A DNA stretch of 64,000 bases from Methanobrevibacter sp. V74 (GCF_963082495.1 NZ_CAUJAN010000001.1:1-64000), one strand, 5' to 3'. Positions 1 to 9,021 are shown, numbered from the stretch's first letter. Numbers and translations: made by a program. Notes: generated by a model not told the origin, from the letters alone.

Positions 1-135
1 GAACTACCATTTGCAAACATGAAACAAAACATGCACCTAACAGAATTCACAACAACAGGCTTAAAACAAGTAAATATAGATTTTAAACTATACACAATAG
101 GACACAACTTAAAAAGAGAATATACAACGAAATAA
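1..135 (+). pseudogene. Transposase C-terminal fragment (IS1182-like)
   Basis: The open frame enters from the left edge and stops with TAA at 133-135, giving 44 residues. The visible segment, including 'PFANMKQNMHLTEF' and 'YTIGHNLKREY', looks like the C-terminal tail of an IS1182-type transposase. It resembles, but is not identical to, the tail of the insertion sequence transposase further along this window (PFGIFKEQYHV...AYNIKRLY), so it belongs to a different element. The 5' part lies outside the window, so it may be intact; no terminal repeat is obvious in the 100 bases that follow. Confidence 0.6.
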
Positions 136-234
136 ACAATAGAAACAACTGAAAAATAAAATTATTGCAAAAAATTTTTAAAATAAAAAATTTTATGAAA
201 AATTAAAAAATTTCATGTCCCTTCCTGTTTTTTT

Positions 235-1254
235 ATGTATTCACATAGGATTATTTTTAAAACATCATCAAATGATGAAATATTTTATTTAAAAGATACT
301 ATTTTGATTAATTTTGGCGTTAATCGTAATGGAATTTTAACTTCTAAGTTAAATGCCGGAACAAATGACACTTATAAACATGTTTTCAATCAACATTTGT
401 CCCAGGATAAAATTGACTATCTGGAAAACAATAATGCCTATGAATATTTGTGTAATGAATGTGAATTGTTAAATATTGATTATAAATTATCAACTGCTTT
501 AATTACATTAGCTGATATGAAAAATGTAAGTATTGTCACTAAAAAATTTAAAAATCTAGAAGTTACTGCAATTACAACTGCGGGAGTTAGAACAAATGCT
601 TCAAGGGCAGGAGATAAGGCATCATATTGGGAAGATTGCGGCGAATTTCACTTCGGAACAATTAATATTATTTTATTAACAAATGCATACCTTGAAAAAT
701 CAGCGCTGACAGAAGCATTCATGACAGTAACAGAAGCAAAAACCGTTGCACTAAATAATTTAAAGATCCCATCACAATACTCAAATGGATTTGCAACAGG
801 AACTGGAACTGACGGTGTTGCAATATTTTCAAATAAAGATTCAGATAATTTATTGACCAATGCCGGAAAACACTCTAAACTTGGAGAGTTAATTGGAAAG
901 TCAGTAATTGAATCTGTTACAAAAGCCATTGGAAAACAGGTTTGGTTGTCAAACAAATCCCAATCAAATGCATTAGTTCGTATAAATAGGTATGCCTTAG
1001 ATATAAATGAGTTTTACGATAATTTAGATTATGATAAATTCGAATTTATTAGTCAATTAAGAACTGATGCTCGAAATCAAAAAAATGTAGCTATTGCATC
1101 TTCAATTTTAAATTTATTCGATGAAGTTCAATGCAATTTAATTAAAAAGGAGGATGCATTTGATTTAGCATCCCAAATAAAAGAAAAATGTGATAGTTAT
1201 CCAATAAAAACGTTATTGGAGTATTGGATTAACTGCTTTATTCACAAGAGTTAA
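235..1254 (+). CDS. cbiZ: Adenosylcobinamide amidohydrolase CbiZ
   Basis: CbiZ-family amidohydrolase that removes the aminopropanol side chain from adenosylcobinamide, giving adenosylcobyric acid, so that salvaged corrinoids can enter cobamide synthesis. Methanogens need cobamides for methyl transfer. The family signature is visible in the middle of the 339-residue protein: TTAGVRTNASRAGD, then GTINIILLTN, then TEAKTVALNN and ATGTGTDGVAIFSN. The ATG at 235 follows an AT-rich leader; I see no strong Shine-Dalgarno. Its 3' end overlaps the convergent xseB gene by 17 bases. The ~90 residues after the conserved core (about 250-339) have no domain I recognise. Confidence 0.85.
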   Translation: MYSHRIIFKTSSNDEIFYLKDTILINFGVNRNGILTSKLNAGTNDTYKHVFNQHLSQDKIDYLENNNAYEYLCNECELLNIDYKLSTALITLADMKNVSIVTKKFKNLEVTAITTAGVRTNASRAGDKASYWEDCGEFHFGTINIILLTNAYLEKSALTEAFMTVTEAKTVALNNLKIPSQYSNGFATGTGTDGVAIFSNKDSDNLLTNAGKHSKLGELIGKSVIESVTKAIGKQVWLSNKSQSNALVRINRYALDINEFYDNLDYDKFEFISQLRTDARNQKNVAIASSILNLFDEVQCNLIKKEDAFDLASQIKEKCDSYPIKTLLEYWINCFIHKS

Positions 1255-1459
1255 ATTCAGCGAGATTGCCATTGTCCTGAACAATTTTAGCAATTGATTC
1301 TTCAGCAACTTCTAATCTTTCATTACAAACTTTAACTAAATCCATTGCATTTTTAAACTCTTCAATTGCATCGTCTAGAGGAACATCTCCATTTTCTAGT
1401 TTGTTAACGATTTCTTCTAATTTGTCTAAACTTTCTTCAAAACTTAAATTTTCTTCCAT
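1238..1459 (-). CDS. xseB: Exodeoxyribonuclease VII small subunit
   Basis: A 73-residue protein of typical XseB length, with the family core SFEESLDKLEEIVNKLENGD followed by PLDDAIEEFK. XseB is a helical hairpin that binds the XseA coiled coil in exonuclease VII, which degrades single-stranded DNA from both ends. Its start ATG overlaps the last base of xseA (TAATG), with AAAGGTGAT just upstream, so the two are translationally coupled. Exo VII is chiefly a bacterial enzyme, so its presence here suggests old transfer into this methanogen lineage (inference). The last 17 bases overlap cbiZ on the other strand. Confidence 0.9.
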   Translation of the reverse strand: MEENLSFEESLDKLEEIVNKLENGDVPLDDAIEEFKNAMDLVKVCNERLEVAEESIAKIVQDNGNLAEFNSCE

Positions 1460-2875
1460 TATATCACCTTTGTATTTACAAGTCCGTCTTCAAATTCAAT
1501 ATCAACTTCATCTCCAACTTTAACATCCTTAACTGAAGAAATAACATTATCTTCAGTTTTAGCTATTGCATAGCCTCTTTTCAATGTTAAAAGGGGGTTT
1601 AAAATTTCTAATTTTTTAATATTCTTTAAGCATGAATCTTTTTTCTTTCTAGTTATCTCATTTGGATTTTTTAGAATGTGGGAGTTTTCTAATCTAAATA
1701 ATCTGTTTTTGTTTTCAGTGACGATTTTGTTAGATGTAATATTTAATTTGTTAACTACATTATTTAGGTTGATTCTTTTAAATTTATACATTGATTCAGG
1801 GTTTCTAAAAATAGGGGAGTTTTCTAGTCTAATTAGTTCATTTTTGTTTTTTGCAACAATGTTTTTCGTACAGTTAATATATACAACTATATGTAATCGT
1901 ATTTTTTTTTTTTTTTTCAAACAGAAAGCCGCATTCGAAAAGGAGGAAAGGTTCGTGGGGCTGGAGAAGGGTATAAGAGACAGAAATATGAGTTAATTTA
2001 GTTCTATTTAATGTTAATTTATTTTTAATGGATTTATTAACTCTTTTATTCAGTTGTGCTATTTTATATTCAATTTCCATTAGTTCCGGCACTGCAAGAT
2101 CTGCCGCCGCCGTTGGTGTTGGAGCTCTTAGGTCAGCTACAAAATCAGATATGGTAAAGTCAGTTTCATGACCCACTGCACTTATAACTGGAATATTGCA
2201 TGCATAAATTGCCCGTGCAACTTCTTCTTCATTAAATGGCCATAAATCTTCAATACTCCCTCCTCCACGACCTACGATTAGTGTGTCTAAATTAAATTTC
2301 TGTGCATGCTTGATTTGCCTTACAATTTGACCGGCCGCTTGGTCTCCTTGAACTAATGTGGTAAATACTAAAATTTCACAAATAGGATATTTTCTGTTTA
2401 TGGTAGTTATAATGTCTTTAACTGCTGCTCCGGTTTTTGCCGTGATGACTCCAATCCGTTTAGGATATTTTGGTATTTCTTTTTTCACAGTTTCGTCAAA
2501 TAAACCTTCTTTATTAAGTTTTTTCTTCAATTGTTCAAAAGCTATATGTAACTCTCCAACTCCGTCTTCAGTAATTTTTGTGGCATACAGTTGATATCTT
2601 CCATTCTTTTCGTAGACTTCAATTTTACCTTTAATAATTACTTTCATACCATTTTCAGGTTGGAATTTAAGAAAGCGATCTTTATTGAATTTGTATATTA
2701 CTCCGTCTATCTGACTTTCTTCATCTTTTAGAGTAAAATAGCTATGTCCCCTATAAGAATCTTTATAATTGGAAAGTTCTCCTTTTATGAGGATATTTTT
2801 CAAATTAGAATCCATTTTTAGCTTTCGGTTTATGTAAGAATTAATCTCAGATACTGTGAATGTTTTTTCTTCCAT
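1459..2875 (-). CDS. xseA: Exodeoxyribonuclease VII large subunit, interrupted by an assembly artefact
   Basis: The N-terminal part (2875 down to about 1984) begins MEEKTFTVSEINSYI, an OB-fold nucleic-acid-binding domain. The catalytic core follows, with PKRIGVITAKTGAAVKD, VGRGGGSIEDLWPFN and SAVGHETDFTISDFVADLRAPTPTAAA. The C-terminal part (about 1890 down to 1459) is the repetitive coiled coil (NKNELIRLENS, NKNRLFRLENS) and the closing beta domain with LKRGYAIAK. The two parts lie in different frames. Between them, 1902-1983 matches sequencing adapter, so I do not read this as a natural pseudogene. By comparison with the internal repeats, roughly 30 residues of coiled coil seem to be missing. 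The ATG at 2875 has a GGTGAA ribosome site. Confidence 0.85.
1902..1983. other. Illumina P7/Nextera adapter read-through (assembly artefact)
   Basis: Sixteen Ts (1902-1917) are followed by exactly 66 bases with the layout of an Illumina Nextera index-1 adapter. Positions 1918-1941 match the 24-base P7 sequence at 17 of 24 positions. An 8-base index-like segment follows at 1942-1949. Positions 1950-1983 match the 34-base Nextera read-2 adapter at 27 of 34 positions, and the last 13 bases (GTATAAGAGACAG, the transposon mosaic end) match exactly. On the minus strand the order is insert, adapter, poly-A, which is what a read running off a short fragment looks like. The mismatches fit low-quality read ends. 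Confidence 0.93.
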
Positions 2876-2994
2876 ATGTTCACCTTGAAATTAATATTGT
2901 TATTATATTGTTTGTATTTAATACATTTTTCCTTTTTTTTTAGAAACAATTAATTAATATTAAAAACTACCTAATATTAAAAAGGTGTTTTTTT

Positions 2995-3225
2995 ATGAGA
3001 ATTAAAGATGAATTGTTTGGTAAAGAAGTTCTCGATTGTGATATTCAAATTGTTGGAAAAGTGTCTGATGTTGTTTTTGATAAAGATACATTTGAAATTA
3101 CAGATTTAGTGCTTAAAAAAATGGGTTTGTCAGAACAAATTAAATCCAGTGAAAACATGGTTCCAATGGAACTTGTAAAGGTAATTGGTGATAAAATTTT
3201 ACTTAAAGGTGAAGATGATTTATAA
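2995..3225 (+). CDS. PRC-barrel domain protein
   Basis: A 76-residue single PRC-barrel protein ([15 protein letters not shown], then [13 protein letters not shown]). PRC-barrels are small beta barrels in RNA-processing and photosynthetic reaction-centre proteins; stand-alone archaeal versions are common and their exact role is not settled. The ATG lies a few bases after an AAAGGTG ribosome site. Its stop overlaps the first base of pyrE (TAATG), so the two are co-translated. A T-rich promoter region separates it from the divergent xseA. Confidence 0.8.
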   Translation: MRIKDELFGKEVLDCDIQIVGKVSDVVFDKDTFEITDLVLKKMGLSEQIKSSENMVPMELVKVIGDKILLKGEDDL

Positions 3226-3749
3226 TGGCTTCAAATGATTATTTAATTGAATTATTAAAGGAAAATAAAGTATTTCTTGAAGGAGATTTTACTTTATCCT
3301 CTGGAAAGAAAAGTGATTACTATATTAATATGAAAAAAGCCATTACTGAACCTGAAATCTTATTCACTATCTCAAAATTAATAACTGAAAAGATTGATGG
3401 TGAAAATATTGATAAGGTTGCAGGTCCTGCATTGGGAGCAGTTCCAATAGCTACTGCAGTATCTTTAGAGTCCAAATTGCCATTGTTAATGATTCGCAAA
3501 GAAAAGAAAGGTTATGGTACTTCTAAACTTATTGAAGGTGAGTTAAACGAGGGTGATAAGGTTATTGTTGTTGAAGATGTTTCAACTACGGGCGGATCAC
3601 TTCTAAAAGCAATTAAAGCTATTCATGAAAATGGAGGTAATGTTGTTAGGGCATTTGTTGTAGTGGATAGACAAGAAGGCGCTATTGAAGAATTTGAAAA
3701 AGCAGGAATTACATTAGAACCTTTAATAAGTGTTGACGAATTCTTTTAA
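3225..3749 (+). CDS. pyrE: Orotate phosphoribosyltransferase
   Basis: Transfers phosphoribose from PRPP to orotate, giving OMP in pyrimidine synthesis. The 174-residue protein is of normal length. It shows [16 protein letters not shown] near residue 21, the [11 protein letters not shown] loop, and the PRPP-binding signature [13 protein letters not shown] around residues 113-125. It overlaps the preceding PRC-barrel gene by one base, so initiation is probably coupled. A hairpin at 3759-3787 ends the transcript against the convergent Mog-type gene. Confidence 0.93.
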   Translation: MASNDYLIELLKENKVFLEGDFTLSSGKKSDYYINMKKAITEPEILFTISKLITEKIDGENIDKVAGPALGAVPIATAVSLESKLPLLMIRKEKKGYGTSKLIEGELNEGDKVIVVEDVSTTGGSLLKAIKAIHENGGNVVRAFVVVDRQEGAIEEFEKAGITLEPLISVDEFF

Positions 3750-3758
3750 AAAAATAAA

Positions 3759-3787
3759 GTTCATCATTATTTTTTCAAATGATGAAC
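3759..3787. terminator. Bidirectional hairpin between pyrE and the moaB/mog gene
   Basis: A perfect 10-bp inverted repeat, GTTCATCATT at 3759-3768 and AATGATGAAC at 3778-3787, with a T-rich loop. It lies ten bases after the pyrE stop and overlaps the last codons of the convergent gene. The position suits a shared terminator for both transcripts, although archaeal termination depends mainly on T-runs. Confidence 0.55.
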
Positions 3788-4279
3788 AAAATGAGGCAAT
3801 TCCTCTATAATTAAATTTAATGCTGTTTTGACAGCATTTGGAGAACCGGGCATGGAGAATATAATTGTTTTTTTATAAACTCCTGCAGTTGCTCTTGAAA
3901 GAAGAGCTGCAGAACCAATTTCTTCAAAAGATTTGGTCCTAAAAAGCTCTCCAAATCCATCTATTTTTTTTTCAAAAAGTGATTCTACTGTTTCAACAGT
4001 GATGTCACGAGTATCTAAGCCCGTTCCACCAGTTGTTAGAATAACATCAATTCCATTTGAAATCATATTCTCTATGGTGTTTATCAAATCATCAGCTTCA
4101 TCGGGAATCAATTTCTTAGATTTTAATGTATATCTTGCATCAATTTTCTCAGCTATTAATTTGCCTGATAAATCCAATTTTTCTGATTTTCTACTGTCAC
4201 TAAGGGTGATTATTCCACATGATAATTCCTTAGACGCTTCTTTTTGATGTTGTGCAGATGTTTCACTTTTCATTTTCAA
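3767..4279 (-). CDS. MoaB/Mog family molybdopterin biosynthesis protein
   Basis: MoaB/MogA-fold protein, which adenylylates molybdopterin before molybdate or tungstate insertion. The pterin cofactor is needed by formylmethanofuran dehydrogenase and formate dehydrogenase. Seen: CGIITLSDSR near residue 21, ILTTGGTGLDTRDITVE around 80-95, and IFSMPGSPNAVKTAL near 140, with the usual length (170). The ATG at 4279 was kept, but the second Met two codons later is equally plausible. The wHTH gene lies 6 bases upstream on the same strand, suggesting co-transcription. Confidence 0.85.
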   Translation of the reverse strand: MKMKSETSAQHQKEASKELSCGIITLSDSRKSEKLDLSGKLIAEKIDARYTLKSKKLIPDEADDLINTIENMISNGIDVILTTGGTGLDTRDITVETVESLFEKKIDGFGELFRTKSFEEIGSAALLSRATAGVYKKTIIFSMPGSPNAVKTALNLIIEELPHFVHHLKK

Positions 4280-4285
4280 ACCTTT

Positions 4286-4591
4286 TTATATTTGCATTTT
4301 TTGCTTAATGGTATAGTATTCATCAATATATTTAATTAACTTGTCTGTGGGGTGGAAGTAAAAAGCTTTGCCAATTTCATTTTTTGTTATAAACTCATAT
4401 TCTTTCATAATGTTTGTATGATGGATTATTGTGTTATAATCTAAATTGAGTTTGTTTGACAATTGATTGGCATTATGTGGTTTAACCAATATTTCATCAA
4501 TTATTCTAATTGTTGTTCTTCCGCCATTTCGACCCATTAATAGTATTGATAGTTCTTTGTTTTCTTGCGATATTATTTTTTCATTGTTCAT
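4286..4591 (-). CDS. Winged-helix (ArsR-like) transcriptional regulator
   Basis: A 101-residue winged-helix protein. RTTIRIIDEILVKPHNANQ reads as the first helices, LSNKLNLDYNTIIHHTNIMK as the recognition helix, and the stretch ending KAFYFHP as the wing. It is the small archaeal ArsR/DUF-type HTH without a visible ligand domain. It sits between the Mog-type gene (6 bases downstream) and two larger HTH regulators (22 bases upstream), so four genes may share a transcript. The target is unknown. Confidence 0.75.
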   Translation of the reverse strand: MNNEKIISQENKELSILLMGRNGGRTTIRIIDEILVKPHNANQLSNKLNLDYNTIIHHTNIMKEYEFITKNEIGKAFYFHPTDKLIKYIDEYYTIKQKMQI

Positions 4592-4613
4592 TACTCACCC
4601 TCTGTTTTAGTTA

Positions 4614-5405
4614 TTAAATGAAATTTAAAAGGGTTGTTGCCCATTTAATAGCATTGTCGTCTTTTGCAACCAATATTTGTGAATCATCATAATGGCCGTC
4701 ATTAAAGAATAACGTCAATGTCATAAAATCATCCGAACATGTTAAAAATATTTTCAATTCTTCATCAATGCATTTTATGCTAACTTTTTCATTTTTCAAG
4801 ATAGATTCATTTAAAATATCATTTTTCTTCATGGAATTCAATATTTTTTTATTAATTATCAAATTCAAACTATCTAATTTATCTTTTCTTAAAAGTTCTA
4901 TAAAATACTTTAAGTGATTCTCAGAATAAATTGGTAAAATTATATCTAAATTTTTTGTATTGGAAATTAGATTTATGTAGGTATTAAATGCATTTGATAG
5001 ATTTGTTGTTGTTGAATTAACATATTCGGCATCTTTTAGGAGGTAAATATTTTTTAACAGGTCTTCTGGAAGCTGTGAGATGTCATGGCTATTCCAGAAG
5101 GTTTTATTTTTATTCACTGAATTCCAATTTTCAATAAGTTTTATCATGTTGGTCGATAATAAAAAACCATTCGAAGTCAATTCATATGACTTCTGAAATT
5201 TTTTAACTAAATTTATTGTTTCAAGTTCTTTTAGGCCATGCAATATTGTTGCTGAAGGTTTTTTAAGTTCATTTCTTAATTCTTCAAGTTTTTTCGGGTG
5301 TTTGTAAAGACTTAGAAGTAATTTTGATCTCATTTTCGATGTTAGAATATATTTGATCCCGCTAAATTCTTCTGTTAATTCTTGTTTGGTTTCAGCACTG
5401 GTCAT
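4614..5405 (-). CDS. FilR1/DUF1724-type HTH regulator (copy 1)
   Basis: 263 residues. The N-terminal winged helix (about 20-85) reads YILTSKMRSKLLLSLYKHP then KPSATILHGLKELETINLV. The middle and C-terminal part matches the methanogen FilR1/DUF1724 layout (FWNSHDISQLPEDLLKNIYLL, then IILPIYSENH, then LTLFFNDGHYDD near the end). It is paralogous to the next gene upstream and its ATG overlaps that gene's stop (positions 5402-5405), so the pair is translationally coupled. Proteins of this family in Methanosarcina control filament formation or methyltransferase genes; the target here is not known. Confidence 0.78.
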   Translation of the reverse strand: MTSAETKQELTEEFSGIKYILTSKMRSKLLLSLYKHPKKLEELRNELKKPSATILHGLKELETINLVKKFQKSYELTSNGFLLSTNMIKLIENWNSVNKNKTFWNSHDISQLPEDLLKNIYLLKDAEYVNSTTTNLSNAFNTYINLISNTKNLDIILPIYSENHLKYFIELLRKDKLDSLNLIINKKILNSMKKNDILNESILKNEKVSIKCIDEELKIFLTCSDDFMTLTLFFNDGHYDDSQILVAKDDNAIKWATTLLNFI

Positions 5406-6220
5406 TTCACCACCTCTTTTTTCACATATTCAAATAACTCTTTAGCCCAATTATATGATTTTTGATTTTCTGAAATTAAAATCCGATTTTGATCAAAACT
5501 GCCGTCGTTTTTAAACAATCCTAAACTAATGTTTTCATCACAAAGGGTTAAATATAAGTTTAAATTGCCTTTATAATTGTAAACTTTTAATTTTCCTACT
5601 CTAATGGATTTTTTCCTAATTTTTTCATCAATTTTCAAAATGAACTCTTTAAAAATACATTTTGGAATTATTAATTCAACAGACCCTTGATTTTTTAACA
5701 CAATTTCCATCAATTTCGGATATTCGGGATGTAAGTATGGAAAAATGGCTTGAATATTGCTGGATTGCATTATCTGCTTTTTAATGGTATTGTGGGTTTT
5801 AAATATATCTAGGGATGTTGTTTCGATAATTTCGGAATTATTCAGATTGCTAATATTTTTTATAGATTCAATGCTTAGTTGATTAAGATTATGTTTGTTC
5901 CAGAATGCGTCATAATTATAAATCAAATCTACACTTTGTTTAAATTCCATGATTGAGTTGAAGTAAACTTCAGTCATTGGATTTACATGATACTTTTTGT
6001 CTATTTTTGTAATGTAGTCTTTTTTCTCTAATTTTCCAAGATTGCTTGAAACAGAGCTATAAGTTATTTTAGTCTTTTTAACAATGCCTTTTACATTATT
6101 TGGGTTTTTATATAATTCACTTAAGATTTTTAAGCGAATTTCAGATTTTGCAAGAAATTTAATGTCATTATTAATTTCATTTGTGCTATCCATCTTTTTA
6201 TCCTCCGTATTTTTTTTCAA
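5402..6220 (-). CDS. FilR1/DUF1724-type HTH regulator (copy 2)
   Basis: 272 residues with the same plan as its downstream paralogue: a winged helix (FLAKSEIRLKILSELYKNP, then TYSSVSSNLGKLEKKDYI), then FWNKHNLNQLSIESIKNI, IFPYLHPEYPKLMEI and LGLFKNDGSFDQNRILIS. The two copies are clearly diverged, so the duplication is old. This is the first gene of a probable four-gene minus-strand unit ending with the Mog-type gene. The 193-base divergent region before nob1 carries three TTCAG-type repeats that may be its operator. Confidence 0.78.
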   Translation of the reverse strand: MKKNTEDKKMDSTNEINNDIKFLAKSEIRLKILSELYKNPNNVKGIVKKTKITYSSVSSNLGKLEKKDYITKIDKKYHVNPMTEVYFNSIMEFKQSVDLIYNYDAFWNKHNLNQLSIESIKNISNLNNSEIIETTSLDIFKTHNTIKKQIMQSSNIQAIFPYLHPEYPKLMEIVLKNQGSVELIIPKCIFKEFILKIDEKIRKKSIRVGKLKVYNYKGNLNLYLTLCDENISLGLFKNDGSFDQNRILISENQKSYNWAKELFEYVKKEVVK

Positions 6221-6233
6221 ATCTCGATGAATT

Positions 6234-6362
6234 TTCAGGTACTATTAAATTTATCATTGGAATTTAAATATTTTTTTCTATAAACTTACAATAACTCTTA
6301 AAAAGTTATTCTAAATGTTTTCAGTAACTTTTCAATAAGTCTTCGGTATCTATTCAGTACTT
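6234..6362. promoter_or_regulatory. Three TTCAG-TA-CT direct repeats between regulator and nob1
   Basis: The divergent intergenic region holds TTCAGGTACT at 6234-6243, TTCAGTAACT at 6320-6329 and TTCAGTACTT at 6353-6362. Repeated near-identical 10-mers beside a tandem pair of HTH genes suggest an operator for autoregulation. The motif is short and the region AT-rich, so this is tentative. Confidence 0.35.
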
Positions 6363-6413
6363 GCATGATGAAATTCTTAAGTTTTATTAATTTGTAAATT
6401 TAAATATATCCAT

Positions 6414-6920
6414 ATGGAAATTTGTTATATTTTAGATGCATCAGCTTTTATAAATGGATTTAAAATGCTTTCTAATAATAATTTCACTGTTCCCGAAATT
6501 ACTGCTGAAATTAAAGATTTTGAATCAAGACTAGTCTTTGATATGGCATGTGATGAGGGTAAATTGATTATTCAGGATGCGGATTCTAGTTATGTTAGTG
6601 AAGTTGAAAGAATCATATCTTCCTCAGGTGATGTTTTAAGATTATCTCTGCCGGATAAAAAACTGATTGCGTTGGCCGATATGTTGTCTCAACAGGGGAA
6701 AAATGTGAAAGTTATTAGTGATGATTATACAATTCAAAATACTTTAAAAATCATGAACATTCCCTATTCCAGCATAATGACTGATGGAATCAAAGGGGTG
6801 TATAATTGGAAGAAGGTTTGTCAAGGTTGTAAGAAAGAATATGATGAAGATTATATATTTGATGATTGTGAAATCTGCGGGTCTAAAATTTATGAAAAAC
6901 GGGTTAAGGTGGATAAATGA
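6414..6920 (+). CDS. nob1: rRNA maturation endonuclease Nob1
   Basis: Nob1 cuts the 3' end of pre-16S rRNA in late small-subunit assembly. The 168 residues contain a PIN nuclease domain (YILDASAFINGF with the first catalytic Asp; VPEITAEIKDFESR; LSLPDKKLIALADML and VISDDYTIQN with further acidic residues). A C-terminal zinc ribbon follows, CQGC then CEICG. The start ATG lies after a weak leader in a TATA-containing region. It overlaps the next gene by 4 bases (ATGA), so the two are coupled. Confidence 0.9.
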   Translation: MEICYILDASAFINGFKMLSNNNFTVPEITAEIKDFESRLVFDMACDEGKLIIQDADSSYVSEVERIISSSGDVLRLSLPDKKLIALADMLSQQGKNVKVISDDYTIQNTLKIMNIPYSSIMTDGIKGVYNWKKVCQGCKKEYDEDYIFDDCEICGSKIYEKRVKVDK

Positions 6921-8029
6921 GAATTGGTGTAGTTGTCCATGGACCTAATATAATTGATTTGGGGTATGCTTTAAAGTTAATTGATATTCTTAAAGGTTAT
7001 GGTAATGTTAAAGCACGACTTGGTGGGACTATGGGCAGAACTGCCGTTATTGATGCAAGTTTGGAAGATGTTATCGATATTTCCCGTAAACTAGTTCCTA
7101 GTGATTCGTTAAAAATATTTCATGATGATGTTGATGTAATTTTTTTACTTAATTATGGAAAATCTGATGTAACCGGTCAGGTTTTCGGATATAAAGTTTA
7201 TAGTCATTATGTTAATAAAATACCTGATGACAATATTCCAATAATTCAAATTGAACGTCCTGGCGAAGCCGATGGCAGTATTATTCCATGGAATCATAAT
7301 TTAGACATTGTTAAAGATTTGTCTTTAAAGTTAAATTTGGATATTGTGTCCCCTGAGGAAGTTTATGAACGCCATATTAAACAAGATAGTGAAGGTATAA
7401 ATCAACGTGTTGTTCATGGGGTTAGTCCTGGCGAAAATATAATGGTTAATAGTGTTGTTATTGGTAAAACTAACTCTGATAAATTAGTATTGATTGCAAA
7501 AGATAATCATATTGTTGATATAATTGGTGGAGAGCTTAAAATCCATGGACTGGAAAAATTAGGTGAAGTTAATCTTGACAAGGCAATTATTAAAACTGGA
7601 CTTTTGAGGCATGCTAAAGTAACTCCAAGGGTTATTGCTCGTGACAAATCCGAGGATTTCAAAGTAACATTTCTTGATCATGCTGGGGAGGATGTTTATC
7701 AATTTAAAGATTCCAATCTTGTTATAACTGTTGGTGATGATACAACATTAATATCTTCAGACATTCTTTATAGATTTGATATACCTGTAATTGGAATTAC
7801 TGATGGAGATTTAGATAAGGTTGTCGAAGATGGATTTAAAGTTAAAAACTCTATAATATTTGAAGTTGAAAGTGGTTTTGATGATGTCTGTGGTCAAAAT
7901 ATTAAAAAAGAAATATTCGGAGACAATGTGGAGGTATTTGATTTTAAAAATATTGATGAAGTAAAAGTCAAGATTGAAGAAACAATAAAAAATATTAACT
8001 GCAAATATAATATTAAATATATCAATTAA
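6917..8029 (+). CDS. DUF2117-type archaeal conserved protein
   Basis: 370 residues, beginning MRIGVVVHGPNIIDLGYALK, with LGGTMGRTAVIDASLEDV shortly after. I associate this N-terminus with the methanogen DUF2117 family, whose function is unknown. The N-terminal 90 or so residues look Rossmann-like; the C-terminal third (LVITVGDDTTLISSDILYRF, then VIGITDGDLDKVVEDG) looks like a second alpha/beta domain that could bind a nucleotide or cofactor. It is coupled to nob1 by an ATGA overlap and followed 14 bases later by the marker 2 gene, suggesting a three-gene unit. Confidence 0.65.
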   Translation: MRIGVVVHGPNIIDLGYALKLIDILKGYGNVKARLGGTMGRTAVIDASLEDVIDISRKLVPSDSLKIFHDDVDVIFLLNYGKSDVTGQVFGYKVYSHYVNKIPDDNIPIIQIERPGEADGSIIPWNHNLDIVKDLSLKLNLDIVSPEEVYERHIKQDSEGINQRVVHGVSPGENIMVNSVVIGKTNSDKLVLIAKDNHIVDIIGGELKIHGLEKLGEVNLDKAIIKTGLLRHAKVTPRVIARDKSEDFKVTFLDHAGEDVYQFKDSNLVITVGDDTTLISSDILYRFDIPVIGITDGDLDKVVEDGFKVKNSIIFEVESGFDDVCGQNIKKEIFGDNVEVFDFKNIDEVKVKIEETIKNINCKYNIKYIN

Positions 8030-8043
8030 ACTTTGGAAGTGGA

Positions 8044-9021
8044 ATGTTGGATTTTAAAAATCTCGTAAAGGAAATTCAAGAATTTAAAGGAGTGTCACGT
8101 AAAAGCTCAATAGATAATGTAATATCTCTTTTAAAAGAATCTTATAATGTTTCTGGAGATGTTGTAATAGATATTGGGGATGATGCTTCAGCTATTGATA
8201 TTGGAAATAATCAAGTACTTCTTATCGCTGCTGATGGAATATGGGGAGACATAATGAATTTAAATCCTTATTGGGCAGGATATTGTTCAGTACTTGTTAA
8301 TGTAAATGATATTGCAGCAATGGGTGGAAAACCCCTTGCAATGGTTAATATAATGTCAATAAGCAATGATGAGATTTATGAAGATTTATTAAATGGAATC
8401 AAAGATGGTTGTTTAAAGTTTGGTGTTCCAATGGTTGGAGGACACTTGCATCCTGATGGCGATGTGGACTCTTTAGGTGTTGCAATTGTGGGCATTGCTC
8501 AAAAGAATAAAATTATAACAAGCTTTGGAGCAGAAGTTGGAGATAAAGTGCTTGTTGCAATTGACCTTGACGGCAAACCTCATGAAATGTTTAGTTTAAA
8601 TTGGGATACTACTTACGATAAAGATCCGCAACTTGTTCAGGACCAAATTACAGCAGTCCGATACTTGGCTGAACATGATTATATTAAATCCGGTAAGGAT
8701 ATTTCTAATCCTGGGATATTGGGAACTCTTGAAATGCTTTTAGAAACTTCCAATAAAGGAGCTGTTGTTAATTTGGAGGATATTCCTAGAAATGAAAGTG
8801 TTGAATGGGTGGATTGGCTTAGGTCATATCCGGGTTCTGGTTTTGTTTTCACAACAAGTGAGGATAAATGTGATTATATAATAGGATATTTGTCCAAATA
8901 TTCCATCGAAACAGCAGTAGTTGGTGAAATTATTGATTCAAATTCACTTTATTTGAATTATCAATCCAAACAAGAAGAAGTATTTAATCGGGAAAAGAAT
9001 CCAGTATTTATATTTAAATGA
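8044..9021 (+). CDS. Methanogenesis marker protein 2 (AIR synthase-related)
   Basis: A 325-residue member of the PurM/SelD/HypE fold found across methanogens as marker protein 2. Seen: [15 protein letters not shown], then [13 protein letters not shown], then [21 protein letters not shown] around residues 85-105, and [23 protein letters not shown]. These are the conserved ATP-binding halves of the fold; a classical selenophosphate-synthase Cys/Sec loop is not visible. Its substrate is unknown. Its stop overlaps an ATG (9018) of a short frame that soon runs into the convergent nuclease gene. Confidence 0.85.
   Translation: MLDFKNLVKEIQEFKGVSRKSSIDNVISLLKESYNVSGDVVIDIGDDASAIDIGNNQVLLIAADGIWGDIMNLNPYWAGYCSVLVNVNDIAAMGGKPLAMVNIMSISNDEIYEDLLNGIKDGCLKFGVPMVGGHLHPDGDVDSLGVAIVGIAQKNKIITSFGAEVGDKVLVAIDLDGKPHEMFSLNWDTTYDKDPQLVQDQITAVRYLAEHDYIKSGKDISNPGILGTLEMLLETSNKGAVVNLEDIPRNESVEWVDWLRSYPGSGFVFTTSEDKCDYIIGYLSKYSIETAVVGEIIDSNSLYLNYQSKQEEVFNREKNPVFIFK

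Noticed and set aside
1676-1996. Plus-strand open frame of 106 codons across xseA
   Set aside because: Antisense to a real coiled-coil region and ends within the adapter; no ribosome site.
1459-2875. xseA as a natural pseudogene or frameshifted gene
   Set aside because: The break coincides exactly with a 66-base adapter-like sequence and poly-T run, so a sequencing artefact explains it better.
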